Shown piece by piece: positions 35,048-44,377 of a DNA stretch of 64,000 nucleotides. The stretch comes from Pseudomonas sp. MYb60. GTDB lineage: Bacteria; Pseudomonadota; Gammaproteobacteria; Pseudomonadales; Pseudomonadaceae. Made by a program: the position numbers and the translations under genes. The notes beneath the pieces were generated by a model that did no database searches, was not told where the DNA came from, and worked only from the letters and a program-made list of their open reading frames with translations. The stretch is from contig NZ_PCOZ01000008.1 of the NCBI RefSeq assembly GCF_002979555.1, forward strand, positions 286,304-350,303, given 5' to 3'. Every line of letters begins with the position of its first letter. The stretch's first letter is position 1.

Positions 35048-35485
35048 TTATTCCTCGAACTTGCCGCCAGCTGCTTCGATAGCCGAACGCGCACCTTTGG
35101 TGGCGCCGATTCCCTTGCCGATAGTGACAGCGCGAGTCACTTCACCGGACAGCATGATTTTCACACGCTGTACGTTGACGTTGATCACGTTGGCATCTTT
35201 CAGGGTCTGCACAGTAACGATGTCGCCTTCCACTTTGGCCAGCTCGGACAGACGCACTTCTGCGCGGTCCATGGCTTTCAGGGATACGAAACCGAACTTA
35301 GGCAGGCGACGATGCAGCGGCTGTTGACCGCCTTCAAAGCCTGGAGCAATGGTGCCACCGGAACGGGAGGTTTGACCTTTGTGGCCACGGCCACCAGTCT
35401 TACCCAAACCGCTACCGATACCACGGCCCGGACGATGCTTTTCGCGACGGGAACCCGGCGCTGGACTCAGATCATTGAGTTTCAT
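35048..35485 (-). CDS. rplO: 50S ribosomal protein L15
   Basis: 145 residues; starts MKLNDLSPAPGSRREKHRPG and has the Gly/Arg-rich RGIGSGLGKTGGRGHKGQ extension that threads into 23S rRNA. Followed with no gap by secY. Confidence 0.99.
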   Translation of the reverse strand: MKLNDLSPAPGSRREKHRPGRGIGSGLGKTGGRGHKGQTSRSGGTIAPGFEGGQQPLHRRLPKFGFVSLKAMDRAEVRLSELAKVEGDIVTVQTLKDANVINVNVQRVKIMLSGEVTRAVTIGKGIGATKGARSAIEAAGGKFEE

Positions 35486-35488
35486 CGA

Positions 35489-35665
35489 TTAACCCTCTAC
35501 ACGCAGCATGTAGTAAGCCTTGTTGATCATCCCGCGATTCTCGGGAGTATCCTGGACTTCTACAGTGTGACCGATGCGACGCAGACCCAAACCTTTAACA
35601 CACAGTTTGTGGTTAGGGATGCGGCCGGTCATGCTTTTGATCAGCGTTACTTTAACGGTAGCCAT
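35489..35665 (-). CDS. rpmD: 50S ribosomal protein L30
   Basis: 58 residues: [20 protein letters not shown], then [20 protein letters not shown] and a tail ending MLRVEG. Three-base gap to rplO and two-base gap to rpsE. Confidence 0.98.
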
Positions 35666-35667
35666 GA

Positions 35668-36168
35668 TCAGAAGATCTCCTTGACAGTCAGACCACGCTT
35701 CGCAGCGATGGACTCAGGAGATTGCATAGCTTTCAAACCTTTGAAAGTGGCGTGAACCACGTTTACCGGGTTAGTCGAGCCGTAGCACTTGGCCAGAACG
35801 TTCTGAACGCCAGCAACTTCGAGGACAGCACGCATAGCGCCGCCAGCGATGATACCGGTACCTTCAGAAGCAGGCTGCATGTACACCTTCGAAGCGCCAT
35901 GGGCGGACTTCATTGCGTACTGCAGAGTGGTGCCGTTCAGATCAACTTGGATCATGTTGCGACGAGCAGCTTCCATTGCCTTCTGGATCGCAGCAGGCAC
36001 TTCACGCGACTTGCCACGGCCGAAGCCAACACGCCCTTTACCATCACCTACCACGGTCAACGCGGTGAAAGTGAAGATACGGCCGCCTTTAACGGTTTTG
36101 GCTACGCGGTTAACTTGAACCAGCTTCTCAATGTAGCCTTCGTCGCGCTTTTGGTCGTTATTTGACAT
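35668..36168 (-). CDS. rpsE: 30S ribosomal protein S5
   Basis: 166 residues. An N-terminal double-stranded RNA-binding-like domain ([40 protein letters not shown]) and the C-terminal domain. Contributes to decoding fidelity and mRNA helicase activity; no obvious ram-type change. Confidence 0.99.
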
Positions 36169-36171
36169 AAC

Positions 36172-36522
36172 TTAGAACTCCAGCCCAGCTTCACGAGCAG
36201 CATCAGCCAGCGCTTTCACGCGACCGTGGTACTTGAAGCCAGAGCGGTCGAAAGCCACTTGCGAGACGCCAGCGGCCTTAGCACGCGTAGCGACCAGCTG
36301 GCCAACCTTTGTGGCCGCGTCGATGTTGCCAGTGGCACCATCACGCAGTTCTTTATCCAAAGTCGAGGCGCTTGCCAGGACTTTGTTGCCGTCGGCCGAG
36401 ATGACCTGGGCGTAGATGTGCTGCGACGAGCGGAACACGCAGAGACGCACGACTTCGAGTTCGTGCATTTTCAGGCGTGCTTTGCGAGCGCGACGCAGTC
36501 GAGTAACTTTTTTGTCGGTCAT
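36172..36522 (-). CDS. rplR: 50S ribosomal protein L18
   Basis: 116 residues; contains LCVFRSSQHIYAQVISADGN and ends DAAREAGLEF. Binds 5S rRNA together with L5 and L25. Lies between rplF and rpsE. Confidence 0.99.
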   Translation of the reverse strand: MTDKKVTRLRRARKARLKMHELEVVRLCVFRSSQHIYAQVISADGNKVLASASTLDKELRDGATGNIDAATKVGQLVATRAKAAGVSQVAFDRSGFKYHGRVKALADAAREAGLEF

Positions 36523-36532
36523 TTGCTATGCC

Positions 36533-37066
36533 CTACTTCTTCTTGGCTTCTTTACGACGGACGACTTCGTCCGCGTAGCGCACACCTTTGCCTTTGTACG
36601 GCTCTGGTGGACGGAAGTCGCGGATCTCAGCGGCCACTTGACCTACCAGCTGCTTGTCGATGCCCTTGATCAGGATATCGGTCTGGCTAGGGGTCTCAGC
36701 AGTGATGCCCGCTGGCAGTTCGTAATCCACAGGGTGCGAGAAGCCAAGGGCCAGGTTCAAAACCGTGCCTTTTGCTTGCGCTTTGTAACCAACACCGACC
36801 AGCTGGAGCTTACGCTCGAAGCCTTGGCTTACGCCTTGGACCATGTTGTTTACCAACGCACGCGTGGTACCGGCCATTGCGCGAGTTTGTTGATCGCCAT
36901 TGCGAGCAGCGAAACGCAGCTCACCAGCTTCTTCAACGATCTCAACGGACGAATGGATGTTCAGTTCAAGAGTACCCTTGGCACCCTTCACCGAAAGCTG
37001 TTGGCCTGCGAATTTGACTTCGACACCGGCTGGCAGCTTAACGGGGTTCTTAGCGACGCGAGACAT
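36533..37066 (-). CDS. rplF: 50S ribosomal protein L6
   Basis: 177 residues; starts MSRVAKNPVKLPAGVEVKFA and has the C-terminal motif RDFRPPEPYKGKGVRYADE. Located near the factor-binding site of the large subunit. Confidence 0.99.
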   Translation of the reverse strand: MSRVAKNPVKLPAGVEVKFAGQQLSVKGAKGTLELNIHSSVEIVEEAGELRFAARNGDQQTRAMAGTTRALVNNMVQGVSQGFERKLQLVGVGYKAQAKGTVLNLALGFSHPVDYELPAGITAETPSQTDILIKGIDKQLVGQVAAEIRDFRPPEPYKGKGVRYADEVVRRKEAKKK

Positions 37067-37078
37067 GCTTATCCCCCC

Positions 37079-37471
37079 TTAGAACACAGTGCAAAGAACT
37101 TCGCCGCCGACACCGGCAGCGCGCGCAGCACGATCCGTCATCACACCTTTGTTGGTGGAGACGATAGACACGCCCAGACCGCCACGAACTTTCGGCAGAT
37201 CTTCAGCGGACTTGTACTGACGCAGGCCTGGACGGCTAACGCGCTTCACTTCCTCGATGACCGAACGGCCTTCGAAGTACTTCAGCTCGATGGACAGCAG
37301 TGCTTTAACATCGCTGCTGATCTGATAACCCGCAATGTAGCCTTCGTCTTTCAGGACTTTGGCAACAGCTACCTTCAACTTGGAAGATGGCATGCTTACG
37401 ACGGACTTTTCAGCCATCTGGGCATTACGGATACGAGTTAGCATGTCCGCTAACGGGTCCTGCATACTCAT
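37079..37471 (-). CDS. rpsH: 30S ribosomal protein S8
   Basis: 130 residues; starts MSMQDPLADMLTRIRNAQMA and ends GVGGEVLCTVF. A central 16S-binding protein and, in E. coli, the translational repressor of the spc operon. Here it stands 207 bases from rpsN, behind its own terminator, promoter and leader hairpins. Confidence 0.99.
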   Translation of the reverse strand: MSMQDPLADMLTRIRNAQMAEKSVVSMPSSKLKVAVAKVLKDEGYIAGYQISSDVKALLSIELKYFEGRSVIEEVKRVSRPGLRQYKSAEDLPKVRGGLGVSIVSTNKGVMTDRAARAAGVGGEVLCTVF

Positions 37472-37490
37472 GGGCTAGACGCTCCTAATA

Positions 37491-37513
37491 CAAAAAAATT
37501 AGCCTTTCGGCTA
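37491..37513 (-). terminator. Candidate attenuator in the rpsH leader
   Basis: Minus-strand TAGCC-GAAA-GGCTA (37500-37513) followed by ATTTTTTT (37492-37499), 20 bases before the rpsH start. The stem is short but has a GNRA loop and a run of seven T. A CCGGAGATTCTCGG hairpin just upstream could compete with it. Confidence 0.45.
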
Positions 37514-37566
37514 CACATGTCGCCGAGAATCTCCGGGTAAAAAACACGGGCTCAGGCGAGCCGCGT

Positions 37567-37595
37567 ATTTTAGACACACTCCGGAAATGAAACAA
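37567..37595 (-). promoter_or_regulatory. Internal spc promoter upstream of rpsH
   Basis: Minus strand: -35 TTGTTT (37590-37595, partly inside the terminator stem), a 17-base spacer, -10 TAAAAT (37567-37572), then a GC-rich discriminator (ACGCGGCTCGCC). Predicted from sequence. Confidence 0.65.
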
Positions 37596-37614
37596 GCCCC
37601 AAAAGGGGCTTGTT
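37591..37614 (-). terminator. Terminator between rpsN and rpsH
   Basis: Perfect ten-base stem AACAAGCCCC/GGGGCTTGTT around AAAA, 64 bases past the rpsN stop, with TCATTTCC after it on the minus strand. Probably a partial terminator. Confidence 0.7.
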
Positions 37615-37677
37615 CCAGATTCAAGGTCACCGGTGGTCGTTATCTTGCGATGACAACCACCTGGACGCTGAAAGTAC

Positions 37678-37983
37678 TTACCAGCTGGCTTTAACCAGAC
37701 CTGGTACGTCACCACGCATTGCCGCTTCACGCAGTTTGTTACGGCCGAGGCCGAACTTGCGGTAAACGCCGTGTGGACGACCGGTCAGGCGGCAGCGGTT
37801 ACGCATGCGCGAAGCGCTTGCGTCACGTGGCTGCTTCTGCAGAGCTACTGTAGCTTCCCAACGCGCTTCTGGACTTGCGTTCAGATCAACGATGATTGCT
37901 TTCAGTGCTGCACGCTTCTTGGCGTACTTGGCAACCGTGAGCTGACGCTTCAGCTCGCGGTTTTTCATGCTCATCTTGGCCAT
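37678..37983 (-). CDS. rpsN: 30S ribosomal protein S14
   Basis: 101 residues, the long zinc-free form: MAKMSMKNRELKRQLTVAKY and CRLTGRPHGVYRKFGLGRNK without the CxxC pairs. The start at 37983 is the family start; a longer in-frame extension is not conserved. Confidence 0.99.
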   Translation of the reverse strand: MAKMSMKNRELKRQLTVAKYAKKRAALKAIIVDLNASPEARWEATVALQKQPRDASASRMRNRCRLTGRPHGVYRKFGLGRNKLREAAMRGDVPGLVKASW

Positions 37984-37996
37984 GGTCCTACTCCAA

Positions 37997-38536
37997 TCAG
38001 TTGCGGAACGGGAATTTGAAAGCACGCAACAGGGCGCGACCTTCATCATCGTTCTTGGCAGTGGTGGTCAGGGTGATGTCCAGACCGCGGAGAGCATCGA
38101 TCTTGTCGTAGTCGATTTCCGGGAAGATGATCTGCTCTTTCACGCCCATGCTGTAGTTACCACGACCATCGAAGGACTTGGCATTCAGGCCGCGGAAGTC
38201 GCGAACCCGAGGCAGGGAGATCGACAGCAGACGATCCAGGAATTCATACATACGCTCACGGCGCAGGGTCACTTTGACGCCGATCGGCCAACCTTCACGG
38301 ACTTTAAAGCCAGCGATGGATTTGCGAGCGTAGGTCACAACGACTTTCTGGCCGGTGATCTTTTCCAGGTCAGCAACAGCGTGCTCGATGACTTTTTTGT
38401 CGCCGATCGCTTCGCCCAGACCCATGTTCAGGGTGATTTTGGTGACGCGCGGAACTTCCATCACGTTCCCGAGCTTAAGTTCTTCCTTAAGCTTGGGGGC
38501 GATTTCCTTCCGGTAAATCTCTTGTAGTCGTGCCAT
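37997..38536 (-). CDS. rplE: 50S ribosomal protein L5
   Basis: 179 residues; starts MARLQEIYRKEIAPKLKEEL and includes ITLNMGLGEA and RDFRGLNAKSFDGRGNYSMG. Binds 5S rRNA and contacts the P-site tRNA. Confidence 0.99.
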   Translation of the reverse strand: MARLQEIYRKEIAPKLKEELKLGNVMEVPRVTKITLNMGLGEAIGDKKVIEHAVADLEKITGQKVVVTYARKSIAGFKVREGWPIGVKVTLRRERMYEFLDRLLSISLPRVRDFRGLNAKSFDGRGNYSMGVKEQIIFPEIDYDKIDALRGLDITLTTTAKNDDEGRALLRAFKFPFRN

Positions 38537-38558
38537 GGTCTTATCTACCTAGCAGTGT

Positions 38559-38873
38559 TCAAGCATCAACCGCTTTTTGGGTCGACTTGAAGACACGAAT
38601 TTTCTTACCGTCTTCTACTTTGAAACCAACGCGGTCAGCCTTGTTGGTTTCGCCGTTGAAGATGGCGACGTTAGAAGCGTGCAGTGGCGCTTCTTTCTCG
38701 ACGATACCGCCCTGTACGCCCGACATCGGGTTAGGCTTGGTATGACGCTTGACCAGGTTCAGACCACCAACGACCAGACGGTCATCAGCGAGAACCTTCA
38801 GCACCTTACCGCGCTTACCTTTGTCTTTGCCGGCGATCACGATGATCTCGTCGTCACGACGAATCTTTTGCAT
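38559..38873 (-). CDS. rplX: 50S ribosomal protein L24
   Basis: 104 residues; KOW motif DEIIVIAGKDKGKRGKVLKV near the N-terminus, then KRHTKPNPMSGVQGGIVEKE. An assembly initiator of the large subunit. Confidence 0.99.
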   Translation of the reverse strand: MQKIRRDDEIIVIAGKDKGKRGKVLKVLADDRLVVGGLNLVKRHTKPNPMSGVQGGIVEKEAPLHASNVAIFNGETNKADRVGFKVEDGKKIRVFKSTQKAVDA

Positions 38874-38884
38874 GTCGGATCTCC

Positions 38885-39253
38885 TTACAGCACTTCTGGG
38901 GCGAGCGAGACGATCTTCATGAACTTCTCAGTACGAAGTTCACGGGTCACTGGCCCAAAGATACGGGTGCCGATCGGCTCTTGCTTGTTGTTCAGAAGAA
39001 CAGCAGCGTTGCCATCAAAGCGGATAATGGAGCCATCAGCACGACGTACGCCGTGACGAGTGCGGACTACAACAGCAGTCATCACTTGGCCTTTTTTCAC
39101 TTTACCGCGGGGAATTGCTTCCTTGACGGTAACTTTGATGATGTCACCGATACCAGCGTAACGACGATGGGAGCCACCCAGCACCTTGATGCACATAACA
39201 CGGCGAGCGCCGCTGTTATCGGCCACATCGAGCATGGATTGAGTCTGAATCAT
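38885..39253 (-). CDS. rplN: 50S ribosomal protein L14
   Basis: 122 residues; starts MIQTQSMLDVADNSGARRVM and contains RRYAGIGDIIKVTVKEA. In E. coli the spc promoter lies upstream of this gene; here the gap to rpsQ is only 23 bases and I see no promoter. Confidence 0.99.
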   Translation of the reverse strand: MIQTQSMLDVADNSGARRVMCIKVLGGSHRRYAGIGDIIKVTVKEAIPRGKVKKGQVMTAVVVRTRHGVRRADGSIIRFDGNAAVLLNNKQEPIGTRIFGPVTRELRTEKFMKIVSLAPEVL

Positions 39254-39276
39254 ATAATTTCTCCGACCCCTAGTCC

Positions 39277-39543
39277 TTAGACTTCCACAGCGCGTTCGAG
39301 AACATCAACCAGTGCCCAAGACTTGGTCTTGGCCAGCGGACGAGTTTCACGAATAGTGACCTTGTCGCCGATGTGGCACTGATTGGTTTCGTCGTGCGCG
39401 TGCAGCTTAGTCGAACGCTTAACATATTTACCGTAGATCGGGTGCTTAACGCGACGCTCGATCAGTACGGTGATGGTTTTGTCCATCTTGTCGCTGACAA
39501 CACGGCCAGTCAGCGTACGGACAGTCTTTTCGGCTTCAGCCAT
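39277..39543 (-). CDS. rpsQ: 30S ribosomal protein S17
   Basis: 88 residues; starts MAEAEKTVRTLTGRVVSDKM and contains ETRPLAKTKSWALVDVLE. Last gene of the classical S10 operon; two bases from the rpmC stop. Confidence 0.99.
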   Translation of the reverse strand: MAEAEKTVRTLTGRVVSDKMDKTITVLIERRVKHPIYGKYVKRSTKLHAHDETNQCHIGDKVTIRETRPLAKTKSWALVDVLERAVEV

Positions 39544-39545
39544 GA

Positions 39546-39737
39546 TCACTTACCTGCCTGCTGGTTGAGCACAGTCTTCACGCGAGCGATGTCACGCTTA
39601 ACTTGCGAGAGCAGATGCGACTGCCCCAACTGGCCAGTTGCTTTCTGCATGCGCAGATTGAACTGGTCGCGCAGCAAGCCGAGCAGTTGCTCGTTCAGCT
39701 GCTGTGCGGATTTTTCACGAAGTTCATTCGCTTTCAT
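39546..39737 (-). CDS. rpmC: 50S ribosomal protein L29
   Basis: 63 residues, two long helices: [20 protein letters not shown] and [21 protein letters not shown]'s core. The ATG at 39737 overlaps the rplP stop (TGATG); the in-frame GTG at 39740 is less likely. Binds SRP and trigger factor at the exit tunnel. Confidence 0.98.
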
Positions 39738-40150
39738 CACATCACCGTCCGTTTAACAAAGGAGGTGGCGAGCGGCAGCTTTGCAGCAGCCAGGGCGAAA
39801 GCCTCACGCGCCAGCTCTTCAGAAACACCCTCGATTTCATACAGGACTTTGCCTGGCTGAATCTGGGCTACCCAGTATTCCACGTTACCCTTACCTTTAC
39901 CCATCCGCACCTCGAGAGGCTTCTTGGAGATCGGCTTGTCCGGGAATACACGGATCCAGATCTTGCCGCCACGTTTTACGTGACGGGTCAGAGCACGACG
40001 CGCTGACTCGATCTGACGAGCGGTGAGACGACCACGAGCTACAGACTTCAGCGCGAACTCGCCGAAGCTGACTTTGCTACCGCGCTGAGCCAGACCACGG
40101 TTGTGGCCTGTCATCTGCTTGCGGAACTTCGTACGCTTAGGTTGCAACAT
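39737..40150 (-). CDS. rplP: 50S ribosomal protein L16
   Basis: 137 residues; starts [20 protein letters not shown] and contains [20 protein letters not shown]. Near the A-site of the peptidyl-transferase centre; one-base overlap with rpmC. Confidence 0.99.
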
Positions 40151-40162
40151 TTGGCGTACCCC

Positions 40163-40849
40163 TTACTTAGCAGCTTTTTTACGAGGCGCTGGTGCTTGTG
40201 GTTTCAGTTCTTCTTGGCGACCACCAATTACTTCGCCTTTGAAGATCCAAACCTTTACACCGATCACACCGTAAGTGGTGTGAGCTTCGTAGTTGGCATA
40301 GTCGATGTCGGCACGCAGGGTGTGCAGTGGCACACGACCTTCGCGATACCATTCAGTACGTGCGATTTCAGCACCGCCGAGACGACCGCTCACTTGGATT
40401 TTGATGCCTTTGGCACCAATGCGCATGGCGTTCTGTACGGCGCGCTTCATAGCGCGACGGAACATTACACGACGCTCCAGCTGCTGAGCTACGCTCTGCG
40501 CAACCAGCATACCGTCGAGCTCCGGCTTGCGGATCTCTTCGATATTGATGTGCACAGGCACACCCATTTGCTTGGTCAGGTCCTGACGCAGTTTCTCAAC
40601 ATCTTCACCTTTCTTCCCGATAACGATACCTGGACGAGCGGTGTGGATGGTGATACGTGCAGTTTGGGCCGGACGATGGATATCGATACGGCTTACGGAC
40701 GCGCTTTTTAGTTTGTCTTGGAGATACTCACGCACCTTCAGATCAGCGAACAAGTAGTCCGCATAAGTCCGACCGTCTGCGTACCAGACGGAGGTGTGCT
40801 CCTTGACGATTCCCAGGCGAATGCCAATGGGATGTACTTTCTGACCCAT
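40163..40849 (-). CDS. rpsC: 30S ribosomal protein S3
   Basis: 228 residues; starts [20 protein letters not shown], with KH domain [17 protein letters not shown] and C-terminal [20 protein letters not shown]. The start at 40849 is the family start; upstream in-frame codons lie over rplV. Confidence 0.99.
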
Positions 40850-40862
40850 CTCTTCGACTCCG

Positions 40863-41195
40863 TTACTTGTCAGCAACCTTGACAGTGATATGGCAAGACC
40901 GCTTGACGATGCGATCAGCACGGCCTTTGGCACGTGGCATGATGCGCTTCAGCGAACGCCCTTCGTTGACGAAAACGGTGCTGACCTTCAGGTCATCAAC
41001 GTCTGCGCCTTCGTTATGCTCGGCGTTGGCTACGGCCGACTCCAGCACTTTCTTCATGATCTCGGCGGCTTTCTTACTGCTGAAAGCCAACAGGTTGAGC
41101 GCTTCGCCCACCTTCTTCCCGCGGATCTGGTCGGCGACCAAGCGGGCTTTCTGGGCGGAGATTCGAGCGCCCGACAACTTAGCGGCTACTTCCAT
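40863..41195 (-). CDS. rplV: 50S ribosomal protein L22
   Basis: 110 residues; starts [20 protein letters not shown] and has the beta-hairpin region [20 protein letters not shown] that lines the exit tunnel. No macrolide-resistance deletion is visible in that loop. Confidence 0.99.
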
Positions 41196-41206
41196 TTCCT
41201 AACCCC

Positions 41207-41482
41207 TTAACGCTTGGCTTTCTTGTCAGCCACGTGCCCACGATAAGTGCGGGTACCGGCGAACTCGCCCAGTTTGTGGCCGACCATGTCTTCGTTAACG
41301 AGAACTGGGACGTGTTGACGACCGTTGTGTACTGCGATGGTCAGACCGACCATTTGTGGCAGGATCATCGAACGACGCGACCAGGTCTTAACTGGTTTGC
41401 GATCGTTCTTTTCCGCCGCCACTTCGATCTTCTTCAGTAGGTGAAGATCAATAAAAGGACCTTTTTTCAGAGAACGTGGCAC
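41207..41482 (-). CDS. rpsS: 30S ribosomal protein S19
   Basis: 91 residues; MPRSLKKGPFIDLHLLKKIE and GHKLGEFAGTRTYRGHVADK. The start codon is GTG (41482). Head protein of the small subunit that contacts S13. Confidence 0.99.
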   Translation of the reverse strand: MPRSLKKGPFIDLHLLKKIEVAAEKNDRKPVKTWSRRSMILPQMVGLTIAVHNGRQHVPVLVNEDMVGHKLGEFAGTRTYRGHVADKKAKR

Positions 41483-41498
41483 TGTCGTATCCCTCTAT

Positions 41499-42323
41499 TT
41501 ACTTGCGACGACGGACGATCATTTTGTCGGTACGCTTATTACCACGAGTCTTCGCGCCCTTAGTCGGGAAGCCCCATGGCGATACCGGATGACGACCACC
41601 AGAGGTACGACCTTCACCACCACCGTGTGGGTGGTCAACCGGGTTCATGGCAACACCACGAACGGTTGGGCGAACGCCACGCCAGCGTTTGGCACCAGCT
41701 TTACCCAGCGAACGCAGGCTGTGCTCGGAGTTCGAGACTTCGCCCAGGGTCGCGCGGCATTCAGCCAGCACTTTACGCATCTCACCAGAACGCAGACGCA
41801 GGGTCACGTAGACACCTTCACGAGCGATCAGCTGAGCCGAAGCACCAGCGGAACGAGCGATTTGCGCGCCTTTACCTGGCTTCAATTCGATGCCGTGTAC
41901 GGTGCTACCAACTGGAATGTTACGCAGTTGCAGAGCGTTGCCCGGCTTGATCGGTGCCAAGGCACCTGCGATCAGCTGGTCGCCAGCGCTCACGCCTTTA
42001 GGGGCGATGATGTAGCGACGCTCGCCATCTGCGTACAGCAGCAGAGCGATGTGAGCAGTACGGTTTGGATCGTATTCGATACGCTCGACAGTGGCAGAGA
42101 TGCCATCTTTGTCGTTGCGACGGAAATCGACCAGACGATAATGCTGCTTATGGCCACCACCGATGTGACGAGTGGTAATACGACCATTGTTGTTACGACC
42201 ACCAGACTTCGATTTTTTCTCGAGCAGCGGTGCGTGAGGAGCGCCTTTATGCAGCTCCTGGTTGACCACCTTGACCACAAAACGGCGGCCAGGGGAAGTC
42301 GGTTTGCATTTAACGATTGCCAT
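41499..42323 (-). CDS. rplB: 50S ribosomal protein L2
   Basis: 274 residues; starts MAIVKCKPTSPGRRFVVKVV and contains the peptidyl-transferase-region motif AMNPVDHPHGGGEGRTSGGR with the conserved His. Primary 23S-binding protein. Confidence 0.99.
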   Translation of the reverse strand: MAIVKCKPTSPGRRFVVKVVNQELHKGAPHAPLLEKKSKSGGRNNNGRITTRHIGGGHKQHYRLVDFRRNDKDGISATVERIEYDPNRTAHIALLLYADGERRYIIAPKGVSAGDQLIAGALAPIKPGNALQLRNIPVGSTVHGIELKPGKGAQIARSAGASAQLIAREGVYVTLRLRSGEMRKVLAECRATLGEVSNSEHSLRSLGKAGAKRWRGVRPTVRGVAMNPVDHPHGGGEGRTSGGRHPVSPWGFPTKGAKTRGNKRTDKMIVRRRK

Positions 42324-42337
42324 GATGCACCCCTTCC

Positions 42338-42637
42338 TTACTCAGCACTGCTGCTGAAATCGAGATCTTGGCCTGGCTGAAGGGAGATAACTGCCTTCTT
42401 CCAGTCATTACGCTTGCCCAGACCGCGAGCAGTGCGCTTGCTCTTACCCAGAACATTCAGGGTAGTAACACGCTCTACTTTCACGCTGAACAGGCTTTCG
42501 ACGGCCTTCTTGATTTCCAGCTTGGTTGCGTCAGTTGCAACCTTGAAAACGAACTGGCCTTTCTTGTCAGCCAGAACCGTAGCCTTTTCGGAAACGTGCG
42601 GGCCAAGCAGAACTTTAAATACGCGTTCCTGGTTCAT
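42338..42637 (-). CDS. rplW: 50S ribosomal protein L23
   Basis: 99 residues; [20 protein letters not shown] and [20 protein letters not shown]. Docking site for trigger factor and SRP. Overlaps rplD by four bases (ATGA). Confidence 0.99.
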
Positions 42638-43236
42638 CCCAGCAGCTCCTCGAATTTCTTCACGGCCGACACGGTGATCAACACCTTGTCGTATGCGATC
42701 AGACTAACTGGATCGGAACCTTGCACGTCACGTACATCAACGTGTGGCAGGTTACGAGCAGCCAGGTACAGGTTCTGATCAACAGCTTCCGACACGATCA
42801 AAACGTCGGTCAGGCTCATGTTGTTCAGTTTGCCCAGCAGATCTTTGGTTTTCGGGCTTTCAACAGCGAAGTCCTGAACCACGACCAGACGGTCAGTACG
42901 CACGAGTTCAGCAAGGATGGAGCGCAGAGCTGCGCGGTACATCTTCTTGTTGAGCTTCTGCGAGTGATCCTGCGGACGAGCTGCGAAAGTGGTACCGCCG
43001 CCACGCCAGATTGGGCTACGGATAGTACCGGCACGAGCACGGCCAGTACCTTTCTGACGCCAAGGGCGCTTACCGCCACCACGAACGTCGGAACGGGTCT
43101 TTTGCTGCTTGCTACCTTGACGGCCGCCGGCCATGTAGGCCACGACTGCTTGGTGAACCAGCGTCTCGTTGAATTCGCCGCCAAATGTCAGTTCGGAAAC
43201 TTCGATCGCTTGAGCGTCATTTACATTTAATTGCAT
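42634..43236 (-). CDS. rplD: 50S ribosomal protein L4
   Basis: 200 residues; [20 protein letters not shown] and [20 protein letters not shown] form the tunnel extension. In E. coli L4 represses the S10 operon through the rpsJ leader; that leader is short here. Confidence 0.99.
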
Positions 43237-43248
43237 GTCAGCTTCCCC

Positions 43249-43884
43249 TTAACCGCGAGCCTTGGCCGCTGGACGTACAACCAGGTTGCCGCCAGTAGCG
43301 CCAGGAACAGCACCCTTGACCAACAACAGATTGCGTTCAGCGTCGACGCGCACTACTTCGAGGGACTGCACGGTCACGCGCTCAGCGCCCATATGACCGG
43401 ACATTTTTTTGCCCTTGAATACACGACCAGGAGTCTGGCACTGGCCAATAGAGCCCGGGACGCGGTGGGAAACGGAGTTACCGTGAGTGTTGTCTTGACC
43501 ACGGAAATTCCAACGCTTGATCGTACCCTGGAAGCCTTTACCCTTGGACTGACCGGTTACATCAACCAGTTGACCAGCGGCGAAGATTTCAGCGTTGATC
43601 AGATCGCCAGCCTGGTAGTCGCCGTCTTCAAGACGGAACTCCATGACGGTGCGACCAGCTGCAACGTTTGCTTTAGCGAAGTGGCCTGCTTGAGCAGCAG
43701 TCACACGCGAAGCACGACGCTCGCCGACAGTGACTTGCACTGCACGATAGCCATCGGTTTCTTCAGTTTTGAACTGGGTGACGCGATTCGGCTCGATCTC
43801 AATGACCGTGACCGGAATGGAGACACCTTCTTCGGTGAAAATACGGGTCATACCGCATTTACGACCGACTACACCAATAGTCAT
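43249..43884 (-). CDS. rplC: 50S ribosomal protein L3
   Basis: 211 residues; starts MTIGVVGRKCGMTRIFTEEG and contains GQCQTPGRVFKGKKMSGHMG near the peptidyl-transferase centre. The glutamine in HRVPGSIGQCQTPG is the residue methylated by PrmB in E. coli. The start at 43884 is the family start. Confidence 0.99.
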   Translation of the reverse strand: MTIGVVGRKCGMTRIFTEEGVSIPVTVIEIEPNRVTQFKTEETDGYRAVQVTVGERRASRVTAAQAGHFAKANVAAGRTVMEFRLEDGDYQAGDLINAEIFAAGQLVDVTGQSKGKGFQGTIKRWNFRGQDNTHGNSVSHRVPGSIGQCQTPGRVFKGKKMSGHMGAERVTVQSLEVVRVDAERNLLLVKGAVPGATGGNLVVRPAAKARG

Positions 43885-43965
43885 GTTGTAAACCTCATGA
43901 GTGTACGGGGCTTTCACCCGCTATGGCCGCCCATTTCAGAGCGTTACACGACTAAGACCCAAGTC

Positions 43966-44277
43966 TTAGCCGAGGCTGATCTGTACTTCCACACCGGCCG
44001 CCAGATCAAGCTTCATAAGTGCATCAACGGTTTTATCCGTTGGCTGGACGATGTCCAGTACGCGCTTATGAGTACGGATCTCGTACTGGTCACGCGCGTC
44101 TTTGTTGACGTGCGGGGAGACCAGAACGGTGAACCGCTCTTTACGGGTAGGCAGTGGAATTGGACCACGCACTTGAGCACCAGTACGTTTCGCGGTTTCC
44201 ACGATTTCCTGGGTGGATTGGTCGATCAGGCGATGGTCAAAAGCCTTCAACCTGATACGGATTTGCTGATTTTGCAT
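43966..44277 (-). CDS. rpsJ: 30S ribosomal protein S10 (NusE)
   Basis: 103 residues; starts [20 protein letters not shown]. Ribosomal protein and, with NusB, an antitermination factor that links NusG to the ribosome. First gene of the S10 operon, with its own promoter at 44340-44368. Confidence 0.99.
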
Positions 44278-44339
44278 TGGATTTCAGACTCCGGCTGCTA
44301 TTCCCAGCGAGCGCAATACGCCCGTTAAAAGGAGGCGCA

Positions 44340-44368
44340 ATTCTATAGACGCCCCAGATAGGTGTCAA
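44340..44368 (-). promoter_or_regulatory. S10 operon (rpsJ) promoter
   Basis: Minus strand: consensus -35 TTGACA (44363-44368), a 17-base spacer, -10 TAGAAT (44340-44345). The predicted leader is about 56 bases. The promoter begins nine bases after the tuf terminator stem. Confidence 0.85.
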
Positions 44369-44377
44369 CCCAATAAA

